In this document: piece by piece, positions 8,642 through 17,042 of the stretch
Layout of the letters: each line of letters opens with the position of its first letter
Numbering within the stretch: the first letter of the stretch is position 1
Assembly (NCBI GenBank): GCA_964631175.1
Contig: CAZVWH010000001.1
Location: 1-64,000, forward strand
DNA from: CAZVWH01 sp964631175
GTDB taxonomy: Bacteria > Planctomycetota > Phycisphaerae > Sedimentisphaerales > Anaerobacaceae
DNA length: 64,000 nt
Direction of reading: 5' to 3'
Translations under genes and position numbers: made by a program
Notes under the pieces: generated by a model
What the model saw: the letters and a program-made list of their open reading frames with translations, nothing else
The model's database searches: none
Told to the model about the DNA's origin: nothing

Positions 8642-10225
8642 TCAAGCACTCTCTGCATGCCCTCTAAGACGTTCTTTTGCCCTCTTCAATTTCTGTGAAA
8701 AGTCACTGTTTCTAAACTGTAAGGTCCATCTCCTGATGGTAATCCAGCCACCAAAGCGGATGATGCGGTTACGCCAGGTTTGATACCACCGCTTCCACCC
8801 CAATTTAAAATTGTGCAAGAATAAAACCAGACCAGGGAAAGAGAATATACTTGCAGCAATCAAGAACATATATTTGAACTGATAAAATCTGCCCATGATC
8901 TGTCTGATAGATCGCTGCATCTGTTCGGCGCTAACCGGCTCATCAGGCTCGAACAAAGGAAAGTTGCCATCATAATATTCCCAACCCACACAATCGGTCG
9001 GGTAAATCCTGTTTTGTCTTTGTAGCCTGTGTCTCAATTCCGTTCCAGGCAGAGGAACCGGCAGCAAAACCTGCACGGTGTCAATTTCGGCCCTCTTGAT
9101 GAATCTCCTAAAATACTTCACACGCTCCTCTATCGACATGTTGAAATTCACGCCTTCCGCTTTCGGATAGCCAAAGATAAACATCCCATGTACCAGGAAA
9201 CCAAATTCGTGATATACCTTTGTAAGAGACAGCATATCTTCAGCTCTTACACGCTTGTTCATGGCTGCTAATTCCTCTTCGATCGGCGATTCAAAACCGA
9301 TAGCTACCGTTCTAATGCCTGCTTGTTGCATAGAAGATAACAAATCAGTTTCTTTGGCTTTATCCAGTCTTATTTGAACTGTCATAATCAACTTTCTGCC
9401 TATGAGCCGCTGATAATCCCTGAGCATATTACAGAATCTTATTGTCTCGCCTCGTTGCTGCCCAAAGAGATCATCTACAATAAAGAAACGCCTGGCACCG
9501 CACGTCTCTACGAGAAAGCTGATATGCTCAAGCAAACGCTCAGGCGAGGCGTATCTTGGTTTGCCCCTGACGGTACAGAACTCGCAGGCCATCGCACAAC
9601 CTCGTGTCCTCTCGACAGGATAAATTTTGATCTTCGCGTAGCGGACCAAGGAAAAATCAGGTAAAGGCAATCTGTCAAAATCGGTCAGCGGCTTTCTTGT
9701 GGGGGTGCGAACGACCTGGCCTTTGCTCAGGTAAGCAATGCCTTTAATCTCGTTTACATCCTTTTTGTCTTCTATTGCCCACAGAAGCTCTCTAATTGTC
9801 TCTTCTGCTTCGCCAATAACCACATAGTCGATACCGCTGGCGAGCGCCACGTCTATATTATCTTCAACAAAATGCTGACCCCCGGCGATAGTAACAACGC
9901 CCTTATCTTTATAAAAGCGGGCTAACTCATAGAGTCTGGGTATAGTGCTCGTCAATCCTCCATAGAACCCAACGACATCTGCTGGCCTGTGCTGTTGTAA
10001 AAACTCGTGGTCGGCTCCGGTCAAATTGCCCCTGGGTCCATATCTGCGAAGGTTGTTCTCATCGATAACCTCAGCATCCCACCGTTCCATTTCATTTACA
10101 GCGGTGGCTACGCATACCGGCCCTAATGCAGTGGTCTTCCTGGCGATGCGGGAATAAATATTAAATGCCGGATAAGCCGGAATAACAACTCTCAACCGAT
10201 ACCTTTTTTTCGATAAATCAAGCAT
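8642..10225 (-). CDS. B12-binding domain radical SAM protein
   Basis: ATG at 10225 gives 527 residues starting MLDLSKKRYRLRVV; in-frame codons upstream lack a ribosome site. The N-terminal 150 residues look like a cobalamin-binding Rossmann domain, as in the class B radical SAM methyltransferases. The radical SAM core carries the [4Fe-4S]-binding RGCAMACEFC motif (CxxxCxxC), and FIVDDLFGQ and GMFIFGYP follow. The C terminus has one or two hydrophobic segments and a basic tail, suggesting membrane association. It resembles Fe-S oxidoreductases that act on lipids such as hopanoids or on porphyrins. The substrate cannot be deduced, and neighbours give no pathway clue. Confidence 0.85.
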   Translation of the reverse strand: MLDLSKKRYRLRVVIPAYPAFNIYSRIARKTTALGPVCVATAVNEMERWDAEVIDENNLRRYGPRGNLTGADHEFLQQHRPADVVGFYGGLTSTIPRLYELARFYKDKGVVTIAGGQHFVEDNIDVALASGIDYVVIGEAEETIRELLWAIEDKKDVNEIKGIAYLSKGQVVRTPTRKPLTDFDRLPLPDFSLVRYAKIKIYPVERTRGCAMACEFCTVRGKPRYASPERLLEHISFLVETCGARRFFIVDDLFGQQRGETIRFCNMLRDYQRLIGRKLIMTVQIRLDKAKETDLLSSMQQAGIRTVAIGFESPIEEELAAMNKRVRAEDMLSLTKVYHEFGFLVHGMFIFGYPKAEGVNFNMSIEERVKYFRRFIKRAEIDTVQVLLPVPLPGTELRHRLQRQNRIYPTDCVGWEYYDGNFPLFEPDEPVSAEQMQRSIRQIMGRFYQFKYMFLIAASIFSFPGLVLFLHNFKLGWKRWYQTWRNRIIRFGGWITIRRWTLQFRNSDFSQKLKRAKERLRGHAESA

Positions 10226-10587
10226 AGTAAAAAACCTAAAAAAACTTTTGAAGCGATTGTACAATCTATTACAGTTTTGGACAAATAAAATTTGTTTAAA
10301 TCGGGGGTTAGTACAAAAACAGGTTAATCTGCATTTAGCTACCGCCACTTCGTGTCTCATTAACCGCAGAGACCGCGAAAAACGCTGAGAGTTGAAAAGT
10401 GCCTAAAGTGAGCTAAAGTGAGCTAAAGTTAAAATTTATGACTTTAGGCACTCCACTTTTTATTAACATAGCTCTGCGAGCTTCCGCCGCAGCGGATTCT
10501 CGGCGGTTAGAAATATGGGCTAATCACATATTATACTTTCACTTAATCTGCCGGCTCTTATTATACATTAGAAGGCAGTCTGTCGGA
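10226..10587. other. Intergenic region with perfect hairpin
   Basis: These 362 bases contain a perfect 11-base inverted repeat, GTGCCTAAAGT at 10399 and ACTTTAGGCAC ending at 10451. Two GAGCTAAAGT words lie inside it. Flanking words such as TTAACCGCAGAGA and CGGCGGTTA look like another dispersed palindrome. No gene was found. Confidence 0.5.
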
Positions 10588-11334
10588 TTAAGATGCCAAT
10601 TCGCCCTGTTCATAGAGGATAAGCGAGGTTGCAACGACTGCCGCGGTTTCGGTGCGCAAGATTCGGCGTCCTAAGCTGACCGGCTTTACACCGTTTGCCT
10701 GGGCAAGCCGAACTTCTTTATCTGTAAAACCACCCTCCGGGCCAATAAATAACGCAATATTAACCGGTTCAGTCTTACCGAATCGTAGTATTTCTCGCAC
10801 ACTTTTGCCATCTGTCTGTGGCGTTCCTATGAGGCAGCGATCAAAACCATCAAGTCCGGATATGGCATCAGCAAAATTGACGGGGCTTTTGATCTGCGGG
10901 ATTCGGCCTCGCTCAGATTGCTCAGCGGCTTCAGCAACTATACGTCGCCAGCGGGATAGCTTGCGTTGCGTGACAGCTTCCTGCCTGCGGACAATACTTC
11001 GCTCAGTCACTATCGGTACAAAACATGTCACGCCAACCTCGGTACACTTCTGCAGTACCCATTCAAACTTTTCACGGGCTAATAAACTCTGATATAGGGT
11101 AATCTGCGTATGCGGTTCATTCTGAGTCTGCTGCTTAGACATTACTCCACCTATAACCTCCTGCGGGCTAATTTTGGTTAAGATTACCACGTATTCGCAG
11201 CCGATATTATCCAATACAATTACTTGTTCGCCTGGCTTCATCCGCAGGACATTACAAATTTGATGAGCCTGCGGGGCAGCGAAAACAACCTGTTGGCCAC
11301 GTAAGCCCTCTTCGGTAACAAAAAAACGATGCAT
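10588..11334 (-). CDS. rsmE: 16S rRNA (uracil1498-N3)-methyltransferase
   Basis: This SPOUT-class methyltransferase N3-methylates U1498 of 16S rRNA. ATG at 11334 gives MHRFFV, the canonical RsmE start, and 248 residues, the usual size. The open frame continues upstream only because a dispersed repeat (11375-11485) lacks stop codons. An N-terminal PUA-like domain holds HQICNVLRMKPGE, and the C-terminal knotted domain holds IGPEGGFTDKE and the LGRRILRTETA cofactor loop. It stands alone, which is common for this gene in planctomycetes. Confidence 0.95.
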   Translation of the reverse strand: MHRFFVTEEGLRGQQVVFAAPQAHQICNVLRMKPGEQVIVLDNIGCEYVVILTKISPQEVIGGVMSKQQTQNEPHTQITLYQSLLAREKFEWVLQKCTEVGVTCFVPIVTERSIVRRQEAVTQRKLSRWRRIVAEAAEQSERGRIPQIKSPVNFADAISGLDGFDRCLIGTPQTDGKSVREILRFGKTEPVNIALFIGPEGGFTDKEVRLAQANGVKPVSLGRRILRTETAAVVATSLILYEQGELAS

Positions 11335-11374
11335 TATTTTCAGGTCCTCGTATGCTCTGTAGAAAAGACACACC

Positions 11375-11485
11375 GTCATTTCGACCAAAGCCCCCGTTTC
11401 TGCTTTCGCAGAATGCACGGGGGTAAAGTGGAGAAATCTGTTTAAAATAGATTTCTCGACTCGCCTGAGGCTCGCTCGAAATGAC
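11375..11485. repeat. GTCATTTCGA...TCGAAATGAC dispersed hairpin
   Basis: GTCATTTCGACC and GCTCGAAATGAC form the outer arms. GGAGAAATCTG and AGATTTCTCGAC form the inner arms, and a CCCCCG...CGGGGG stem lies in the left half. The same architecture occurs at 57783-57886 and partly at 1-36. It lies just upstream of rsmE. Confidence 0.7.
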
Positions 11486-11608
11486 ATACTGAATACCTCT
11501 CTACAGAGCTTATATTCAGTTAGTCTCACTCCTTACGTATGCCAAAAAGGCTGAAACAACTAATTTTACTGACGACACCAGACAATAATCTATTTATAAT
11601 GCTACCCT

Positions 11609-12496
11609 GTGACGACTGATTCGACAAATCAAAAACGCACCTTTCTTTATGCTTTGACTGCAATTTTTCTGTGGTCCACCATAGCCTCAGCTTTCAAAGT
11701 TTCTTTGCGTTTCATAGATGTTTTGCCGCTTTTGTTTTACGCCTCGCTTGTATCGACCGCTGCATTCTTGCTCTATTTATTATTTTTCGGAAAAACATAT
11801 CTGCTTAAAACCTTTTCCAAAGAAGATTATCTACGGTCCGCACTGGCAGGCTTTCTTAATCCTTTTCTCTACTACATTGTCCTGTTTGAAGCATACGACA
11901 TACTTCGTGCTCAGGAAGCCTTGGCCATAAACTGGGTCTGGCCGATAACACTTGTTTTGCTGTCCATACCTCTGCTCCATCAAAAAATCAGGCTCAGGAG
12001 TATTCTCGCAATAACGATTAGCTTTTTGGGCGTCTTTATAATTGCGACCGGCGGGGATATTGGGGGATTTAAGTTTAATAAGCCCGCCGGCCTAATACTG
12101 GCACTGGCAAGCACCGCAATCTGGGCTTTATCCTGGATATTCAACGTAAAGGATAAACACGATGAAGCTGCGAGGTTATTTTTGAACTTTGTGTTTGGCT
12201 CTGCCTTTATTTTTGCAGCGATGCTGCTTTTCAACAAAACAGAGCTGCCAAACCGCAATGGTATTTTAGGAGCTGTTTATATAGGATTATTTGAAATGGG
12301 TGTCACTTTCCTGGTTTGGCTAAAAGCGCTAAAATCAGCCAAGACCACCGCGTATGTCGCAAATCTGGTATATTTAGTACCGTTCTTTTCGCTGATAGTG
12401 ATTCACTTTGTCGTCGGCGAAGAAATTTCTTCTTCAACAATAATAGGGCTGGTCTTCATTGTCGCAGGTATAATATTACAAAAACTTTGGGATTAG
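11609..12496 (+). CDS. EamA/DMT-superfamily transporter
   Basis: This is a 295-residue membrane protein with ten predicted helices in two EamA repeats, typical of drug/metabolite exporters. GTG at 11609 opens the frame; the first helix starts near residue 12 (LYALTAIFLWSTIASAFK), so no later start is plausible. Repeat 1 ends with an ALAINWVWP segment and repeat 2 with a GLVFIVAGIILQK helix, as in the family. The substrate is unknown; family members export amino acids, nucleosides or metabolites. It is a single-gene unit convergent with metF. Confidence 0.85.
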   Translation: MTTDSTNQKRTFLYALTAIFLWSTIASAFKVSLRFIDVLPLLFYASLVSTAAFLLYLLFFGKTYLLKTFSKEDYLRSALAGFLNPFLYYIVLFEAYDILRAQEALAINWVWPITLVLLSIPLLHQKIRLRSILAITISFLGVFIIATGGDIGGFKFNKPAGLILALASTAIWALSWIFNVKDKHDEAARLFLNFVFGSAFIFAAMLLFNKTELPNRNGILGAVYIGLFEMGVTFLVWLKALKSAKTTAYVANLVYLVPFFSLIVIHFVVGEEISSSTIIGLVFIVAGIILQKLWD

Positions 12497-12500
12497 ATTA

Positions 12501-12549
12501 GCCGGCACACCCCCACCCTTGTCTTGACAAGAAGACGTGGGGATGCCGG
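12501..12549. terminator. Nested hairpin between EamA and metF genes
   Basis: GCCGGCA pairs with TGCCGG, CCCCCAC with GTGGGG, and the loop contains the palindrome CTTGTCTTGACAAG. It lies between two convergent stop codons and could terminate both. It also resembles the dispersed CCGGCA hairpins at 25605-25673 and 60631-60651. Confidence 0.6.
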
Positions 12550-12578
12550 TACCTTTCTTGTTACCTCTTGTTACCCCA

Positions 12579-13454
12579 TCACAGGCCGGCCATTTCCAGA
12601 ACAGTTGCTACATGGCGTTCCCAGCCGAGTGACATGATGTGAATACCCTGGCATAAATTCTTCAACTGTTTAATCAGACGTGCGGATATTTCCATGCTCT
12701 TTTTGACCCTTTCCTCCTTCGGCACGCCGGCCAACTCATCGATGATTTCATCAGGGACGTGTATCCCCGCGACATTTGCATTCATAAACTTGGCCATAGC
12801 AGGTGACTTTAAGAACACAATTCCAGCTATTATCGGCATGTTTAGGTACTTAACTTTTTTCATAAAATCAGCGAACTTATCCACTTCATAGACGGCTTGT
12901 GTCTGGAAAAACTCTGCGCCGGCGGTGACTTTTTTGGCCATCTTGATAATCTGCAGCTCTAAAGGCTCTGCGCCCGGATTGACTACCGCTCCAACGCAAA
13001 ATTGCGGAGGCTTTCCTTGCAACTCATTTCCAGCTAAGTCTTTGCCGTTCATTAAGCTCTTTACAGCCGACAGAAGCTGCACCGAATCCAGGTCAAATAC
13101 CGGCATCGCCGCAGGATCGTCGCCCAATTTTGGATGGTCGCCTGTAAGGCACAATAGGTTCTCAATATCCAATACCGCTGCGCTTAAGACATCCGACTGC
13201 AAACCCAGGCGATTGCGGTCTCTGCAGGTAAGCTGCATAATAGACTCAAGGCCTCTTTCTTTCAAAAGACGGCAAGTCGCCAGCGAGCCGACCCTCATTA
13301 CAGAGCTTTGCAAATCAGTAACATTGAAGGCATCGACCTTTTTGCGCAAAGGCTCTAATTCATCGAGTATCTTTTCTATTTCCACGCCTTTGGGCGGTCC
13401 AACCTCACAGGTGATAACAAATTTTCCTTGTTTGAAAAGCTCGGTAATCTTCAT
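12579..13454 (-). CDS. metF: Methylenetetrahydrofolate reductase, MetF type
   Basis: This flavoprotein TIM barrel reduces 5,10-methylene-THF to 5-methyl-THF. The 291 residues start MKITELFKQGKFVITCEVGPPKG; the TCEVGPPKG strand carries the catalytic Glu, and MQLTCRDRNR and LCLTGDHPKLGDDP are typical FAD/folate motifs. There is no N-terminal NADH domain. Its partner, metV, lies 68 bases upstream, as in acetogens where MetV supplies a metal-binding subunit and electrons come from partners other than free NADH. It is the last gene of the fhs-folD-hydrogenase-metV-metF cluster. Confidence 0.93.
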   Translation of the reverse strand: MKITELFKQGKFVITCEVGPPKGVEIEKILDELEPLRKKVDAFNVTDLQSSVMRVGSLATCRLLKERGLESIMQLTCRDRNRLGLQSDVLSAAVLDIENLLCLTGDHPKLGDDPAAMPVFDLDSVQLLSAVKSLMNGKDLAGNELQGKPPQFCVGAVVNPGAEPLELQIIKMAKKVTAGAEFFQTQAVYEVDKFADFMKKVKYLNMPIIAGIVFLKSPAMAKFMNANVAGIHVPDEIIDELAGVPKEERVKKSMEISARLIKQLKNLCQGIHIMSLGWERHVATVLEMAGL

Positions 13455-13476
13455 TTCTCCAAAGTCTCCTTATGGT

Positions 13477-13543
13477 ACGAAGCACGAGGGACGCGGGACG
13501 AGTGACGAACGTCCATCGTCCGTCATCCGTCGTCCATCGTCGC
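13477..13543. repeat. Word repeat of GTCCATCGTC type between metF and metV
   Basis: Degenerate 7-8 base units (GTCCATC, GTCCGTC, ATCCGTC, GTCCATC and GGGACG/GAGTGACG variants) fill the metV-metF spacer. On the coding strand they run into the 3' end of metV, encoding its last residues TMDDG and supplying the TGA stop. Related words occur at about 25685-25700 and 29745-29770. Confidence 0.6.
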
Positions 13544-14212
13544 TTTAGACCTCTCTATGTCATAAAATGATTTCTTACGCAGCTCGCTCGATGGCAGCAT
13601 CTTACCGTGGTCCCGTGCTGAGCGGACCCTCTTGAGATTTTCTAAACGCCCGACCTTCTGGAGCCGCTCATAAATTAACTGCCAGCCGCAATCCTTCTCG
13701 TTATCAACCTCACATTTTCCGTCCTTGGCTCCGCCGCAAGGCCCATTAAGCAAGCTCTTTGCGCAAAACGTAACGGGACAGATGCCTCCGGTGTAATCCA
13801 AAGCACAATCTCCGCACGCCTGGCATCGCTCATCCGACGGCCAAAGCCCCTGTAGGCCGCCCAGTGACACCGTATTGGCCGCAGGATGTACAACCTTATC
13901 TACAACCTTGGAGACCGCCTGGACCCCGATACCACAAGTCAGCACCAAAATAGAATCCGATTGTTGGAGCTTGTCCATGTGCCTGGACAGCCGTGTTGTC
14001 ACCAACATTTTGTTACACAAAAAGTCCACCAGGCATACGCCGGTAACTTTCTTGCCGGCTTTTTCCAGATCTGCCTTCATCGCCGAGAGAGCCTCTTCCC
14101 CGCCGGTTTGGCAGGCCTCGGCACAACCGTTACAGCCCAACAAAAAGATTTTCTTTTCTGCTCCCAGCGACTGCAGGATTTCATCTATTGGTTTATTTTC
14201 TGTGTATAACAT
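13523..14212 (-). CDS. metV: MetV, cysteine-rich MTHFR-associated subunit
   Basis: This 229-residue protein contains the methylene-THF reductase C-terminal domain found in MetV. An N-terminal LLGCNGCAEACQTGG segment precedes a Rossmann-like middle with LVLTCGIGVQ. A cysteine cluster CQACGDC, GICPVTFC and NGPCGG follows, expected to bind an Fe-S cluster or zinc. In acetogens MetV pairs with MetF and links it to an electron donor. The gene begins 32 bases after the hydrogenase large-subunit stop, with GAGGAAG about 9 bases before the ATG. The last five or so residues derive from the word repeat, so the natural C terminus may be slightly shorter. Confidence 0.9.
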   Translation of the reverse strand: MLYTENKPIDEILQSLGAEKKIFLLGCNGCAEACQTGGEEALSAMKADLEKAGKKVTGVCLVDFLCNKMLVTTRLSRHMDKLQQSDSILVLTCGIGVQAVSKVVDKVVHPAANTVSLGGLQGLWPSDERCQACGDCALDYTGGICPVTFCAKSLLNGPCGGAKDGKCEVDNEKDCGWQLIYERLQKVGRLENLKRVRSARDHGKMLPSSELRKKSFYDIERSKATMDDG

Positions 14213-14244
14213 CTCGAACTTCCTCGTCGTTTTTTATCTGCACA

Positions 14245-15729
14245 TCAAACAACCTTAAACACTCCTAAGCGATTTCCTCTGACATCAATTAAGTGAACCG
14301 AGCAGGCTAAACACGGATCGAAAGCCCGCACAATCCGCACCAATTCAAAAGGATTTTCCTTATCTTTGACCTTGGTTCCAATTATCGCTTGCTCGACCGC
14401 ACCAGGCTGGTCTTTGTCATCTTTTGGTGAAGCGTTCCAGGCTGTCGGCGTAATCACCTGATAGCGTTCAATTTTCTTATTCTTTATCGTTATCCAGTGC
14501 CCTACCGCGCCTCTGGGTGCTTCAGCCAAACCGGCGCCTTCGCCCCGCTCAGGGACATTGCTATCAACGATGGTTGGCTCATCAGGTTTTAAGCTTGTGA
14601 GCCAGTCGGCCATTGCATCGGCAACTAATTTGGCCTCCAAAGCTCTCGCTGCGTGCCGGCCCAGTACCGAAAACAACGCATCAACACCAACATCTACCTG
14701 GCCAAGCAGCAAATCCACCAATTCCTTTACCTTGGCGTCACCTTGTACATAATTGCTTACCATTCTCGCCAAAGGCCCAAGCTCACAAACCTGGCCCTTA
14801 TAACGTGGAGATTTCAAAAACGAATAGGCCTGCTTTTTCTTAACGTCAGGTTTTGTTTCTCCCTCAGCCGGATTTTTTCCCGAACCGGAATCAGCATACC
14901 AGGAATGTTTTACGTCCTCTGTAATATTTTCCTTGGCGAACGGCTCAGGCTTCAAATTCGTGGAAACCACTGCGGATTTAAATAGTCTGCCGGTCGGTAA
15001 ATCAAATCCGCCATAAGCAAGAAATCTTTGGCAGCCTATGCCAATCTGGAAATAGTCGCTGTAGGCCTTTGCCACAGCTATCACGTCAGGAATATAAATA
15101 TTATCAATAAAATCACGTATTTCATTTAATCGCCACAGGAAATTAGTTATTTTATCTTCGGTGGGCTTTTCAGTGACACCGCCGGGGACAATAGCGACAT
15201 TATGCGGCATCTTTCCGCCGAAAATCGAAAGCATCTCCTGGCACTTGCGTCTGATATCCAGGGCCTTTAAGTAGTGATTTACCAATTCAGCGTTCACCTT
15301 GCCCGACGCTCGATAATCACCTTCATATCGCGGCACAAAAAGCGATAAATCGCCTATAGCGCTTGCCGCATCTACATAGTCCAGCGCTGCGAGGTGATAA
15401 AAATGCAGGATATGGGACTGCAAAAAATTGGAGCCGAGGATAAGACAGCGGATGAGCTTGCCGTTATCCGGCACCTTATCTGTTAAGCCGAAGGCTGCGT
15501 CGAGGCACAGCGCCGACGCCGTTGCATGAGCTGTCGGACAAACGCCGCATATCCGTTGTGTCAGGCGGTTCGCGTCACGAGGGTCTCTGCCCTGCAAAAT
15601 TATCTCAAACCCTCGAAAAAGTGTGCCGGCACTTTTAGCTTCTTTGACCACACCATTGTCAATGACGGCCTCGATAGCCATGTGGCCCTCTATCCTGGTT
15701 ACAGGGTCAATCTTTATTTTTGTGACCAT
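14245..15729 (-). CDS. [NiFe] hydrogenase large (catalytic) subunit
   Basis: The 494-residue protein carries both nickel-ligand motifs: RICGVCPTAH (Cys61, Cys64) and DPCLACSVH (Cys473, Cys476). His479 is the expected site for maturation endopeptidase cleavage, releasing a 15-residue tail. The signatures GRDPRDANRLTQRICGVC and DPCLACSVHLIDVRG resemble group 1/2 uptake enzymes. The ligands are cysteines, not selenocysteine. Its ATG lies inside the small-subunit gene (16-base overlap), so translation is probably coupled. No hyp maturation genes or endopeptidase gene lie in the window. It is followed directly by metV and metF, suggesting electron exchange with C1-folate reduction. Confidence 0.95.
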   Translation of the reverse strand: MVTKIKIDPVTRIEGHMAIEAVIDNGVVKEAKSAGTLFRGFEIILQGRDPRDANRLTQRICGVCPTAHATASALCLDAAFGLTDKVPDNGKLIRCLILGSNFLQSHILHFYHLAALDYVDAASAIGDLSLFVPRYEGDYRASGKVNAELVNHYLKALDIRRKCQEMLSIFGGKMPHNVAIVPGGVTEKPTEDKITNFLWRLNEIRDFIDNIYIPDVIAVAKAYSDYFQIGIGCQRFLAYGGFDLPTGRLFKSAVVSTNLKPEPFAKENITEDVKHSWYADSGSGKNPAEGETKPDVKKKQAYSFLKSPRYKGQVCELGPLARMVSNYVQGDAKVKELVDLLLGQVDVGVDALFSVLGRHAARALEAKLVADAMADWLTSLKPDEPTIVDSNVPERGEGAGLAEAPRGAVGHWITIKNKKIERYQVITPTAWNASPKDDKDQPGAVEQAIIGTKVKDKENPFELVRIVRAFDPCLACSVHLIDVRGNRLGVFKVV

Positions 15730-16580
15730 GTCAATTCCTTAAAAATAACCTTTTCGTACATTGGCGAGGTACCATCCGGAAATCCCGGCTCCACACAGCC
15801 AATACAGGGTGAGCCTGCCTTTATGCACCAGCTCACGCCGTTATTCCACTGCCTTAAAGGACAATCCGCATAAGTATAATGTCCCTTACAGCCTAATTCA
15901 TAAAGACAGCCTTCATCACCCAATTTTTTCGCGAATTTTCCTTTGTCGAAATCCGCTCGCCTGGGACAGTTCTCGTGAACAAGCTTGCCGTAGAAAAGCT
16001 TTGGCCGAGCCAAGTCATCTAAATCAAGCGCATCTGCTCCTGAAAAAAGAATCACCGATATAGTCCCTGTGAACCACTCCGGGTGCAGGGGACAGCCTGG
16101 CAGATTGACCACCGGCGTATTGATGTCGTTCTCAGCAAACACTTCTCTTACTCCTTTGCAGCCGGTCGGATTAGGCTTGGCCGCTGGAATCCCGCCGAAA
16201 GTGGCACATGTGCCGACAGCAATAGTCAATAGCGCATCTCGGCCCAGGTCTTGAACACTTTCTAAGATGGTTATATGCTTTCCGTCTTTTTCGCCAATAC
16301 TGCCATAAAGACCACCCTCTGCGGTAGGAATTGCACCTTCCACGACCAATATATAGCTGCCCTTCCTGTCCTTTTCGGTATCTTTTAGAACCTCAATTAC
16401 CGGCTCTCCTTGGCCGGCCATTATCGTAGCATGGAAAAGCAGGTTCAGTTGATGGCCCGGCACTAACTCATCCAGCAGAAGATTCTGTATCCTGGGACTA
16501 ACTGCATTTAAAACAGAAATAGAACAGCCGGTACAGCCTGCCCCCTGCAACCAAACTACCGGATATTTCTTAGTATCCAC
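15714..16580 (-). CDS. [NiFe] hydrogenase small (Fe-S) subunit, no TAT signal
   Basis: GTG at 16580 is preceded by AAGGAA and gives 288 residues. The protein starts directly with VVWLQGAGCTGCS and has no twin-arginine leader and no C-terminal membrane anchor, so it should be cytoplasmic. Proximal cluster ligands are Cys16, Cys19, Cys125 and Cys163. Distal ligands are His202, Cys205, Cys225 and Cys231. Medial ligands are Cys240, Cys259 and Cys262, with an added Cys252 in SWCIKAG where group 1 enzymes have SWP; a medial [4Fe-4S] rather than [3Fe-4S] cluster is predicted. It forms the electron exit of the hydrogenase, with MetV/MetF as candidate acceptors. Confidence 0.95.
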   Translation of the reverse strand: MDTKKYPVVWLQGAGCTGCSISVLNAVSPRIQNLLLDELVPGHQLNLLFHATIMAGQGEPVIEVLKDTEKDRKGSYILVVEGAIPTAEGGLYGSIGEKDGKHITILESVQDLGRDALLTIAVGTCATFGGIPAAKPNPTGCKGVREVFAENDINTPVVNLPGCPLHPEWFTGTISVILFSGADALDLDDLARPKLFYGKLVHENCPRRADFDKGKFAKKLGDEGCLYELGCKGHYTYADCPLRQWNNGVSWCIKAGSPCIGCVEPGFPDGTSPMYEKVIFKELTWSQK

Positions 16581-16596
16581 TTGTGTTCCTTTCGAT

Positions 16597-16630
16597 ATCA
16601 GAAGTCAGATGCCAGAAGTCAGACGTCAGA
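16597..16630. repeat. AGAAGTCAGA words at 3' side of the four-helix-bundle gene
   Basis: Three tandem copies of a CAGAAGTCAGA-like word (ATCAGAAGTCAGA, GCCAGAAGTCAGA, CGTCAGA) lie between the hydrogenase small-subunit start and the 16619 stop. They match words on the other side of the cassette at 17000-17042. Confidence 0.6.
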
Positions 16631-17014
16631 AAAACTCTGCCAGTTGTTCATTAAACGATAAAGCATAGCATTGACTTCGTCATATCCATCATCTAACTTC
16701 CTATGCTCATCCTTCGTGATATACATACAGTCTTTTGCAAAGTCCAGCCATCCTCTTGTTTCTTCAGACGATCCTAAAGAGTCATTTAGATGTCTAATTA
16801 ATACCTGCTCATATTTTCTTTTAGCATATCCTTCGCGTATATTTATAGCAACGGATCTCGATGAGCACCTCATCTGATCTGTTAATGAATATGTTTCTTC
16901 TTTAGGAAACTTCTTGGTTATCTCAAATATCTCCATAGCAAGCTGATAAGCCATCTGATATACTTTCAGATCTTTTACACTCTTAATAACTGTTTTCCTT
17001 CTGTTCTCTGTCAT
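16619..17014 (-). CDS. Four-helix-bundle protein (S23/IVP family)
   Basis: This 131-residue protein belongs to the family first seen in 23S rRNA intervening sequences. Hallmarks are [42 protein letters not shown] and [11 protein letters not shown]. The function is unknown; members form pentameric helical bundles. Its ATG overlaps the folD stop (ATGA). Its first residues, MTENRRKT, are encoded by the purine-rich word repeat at 17000-17042, so the true start may have been acquired with the repeat. It interrupts the otherwise coherent folD-hydrogenase cluster and has repeats on both sides, which suggests a mobile or inserted cassette. Confidence 0.88.
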   Translation of the reverse strand: MTENRRKTVIKSVKDLKVYQMAYQLAMEIFEITKKFPKEETYSLTDQMRCSSRSVAINIREGYAKRKYEQVLIRHLNDSLGSSEETRGWLDFAKDCMYITKDEHRKLDDGYDEVNAMLYRLMNNWQSFSDV

Positions 17015-17042
17015 CTGTCCTCTGTCTTCTGTTTTCCTTTTG
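17000..17042. repeat. Purine-rich CAGAAGACAGA words at folD end
   Basis: On the minus strand the units are AAAACAGAAGACAGAGGACA, then GATGACAGAGAACAGAAGG. The words encode the last residues of FolD (KQKTEDR), its TGA stop, and the start and first residues of the four-helix-bundle protein. Related arrays are at 25700-25755 and 60664-60700. Confidence 0.7.

Noticed and set aside
10226..10360. N-terminal extension of the radical SAM protein
   Set aside because: The residues before MLDLSKKRYRL are unlike family members and no ribosome site supports an upstream start.
10588..11092. Plus-strand frame opposite rsmE
   Set aside because: It is antisense to a well-supported gene and has no family match.
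11335..11529. N-terminal extension of RsmE
   Set aside because: The extra frame is the translation of a dispersed repeat; MHRFFV is the normal start.
14245..15729. Selenocysteine hydrogenase ([NiFeSe])
   Set aside because: The nickel ligands are encoded as cysteine in both RICGVC and DPCLAC; there is no in-frame TGA.
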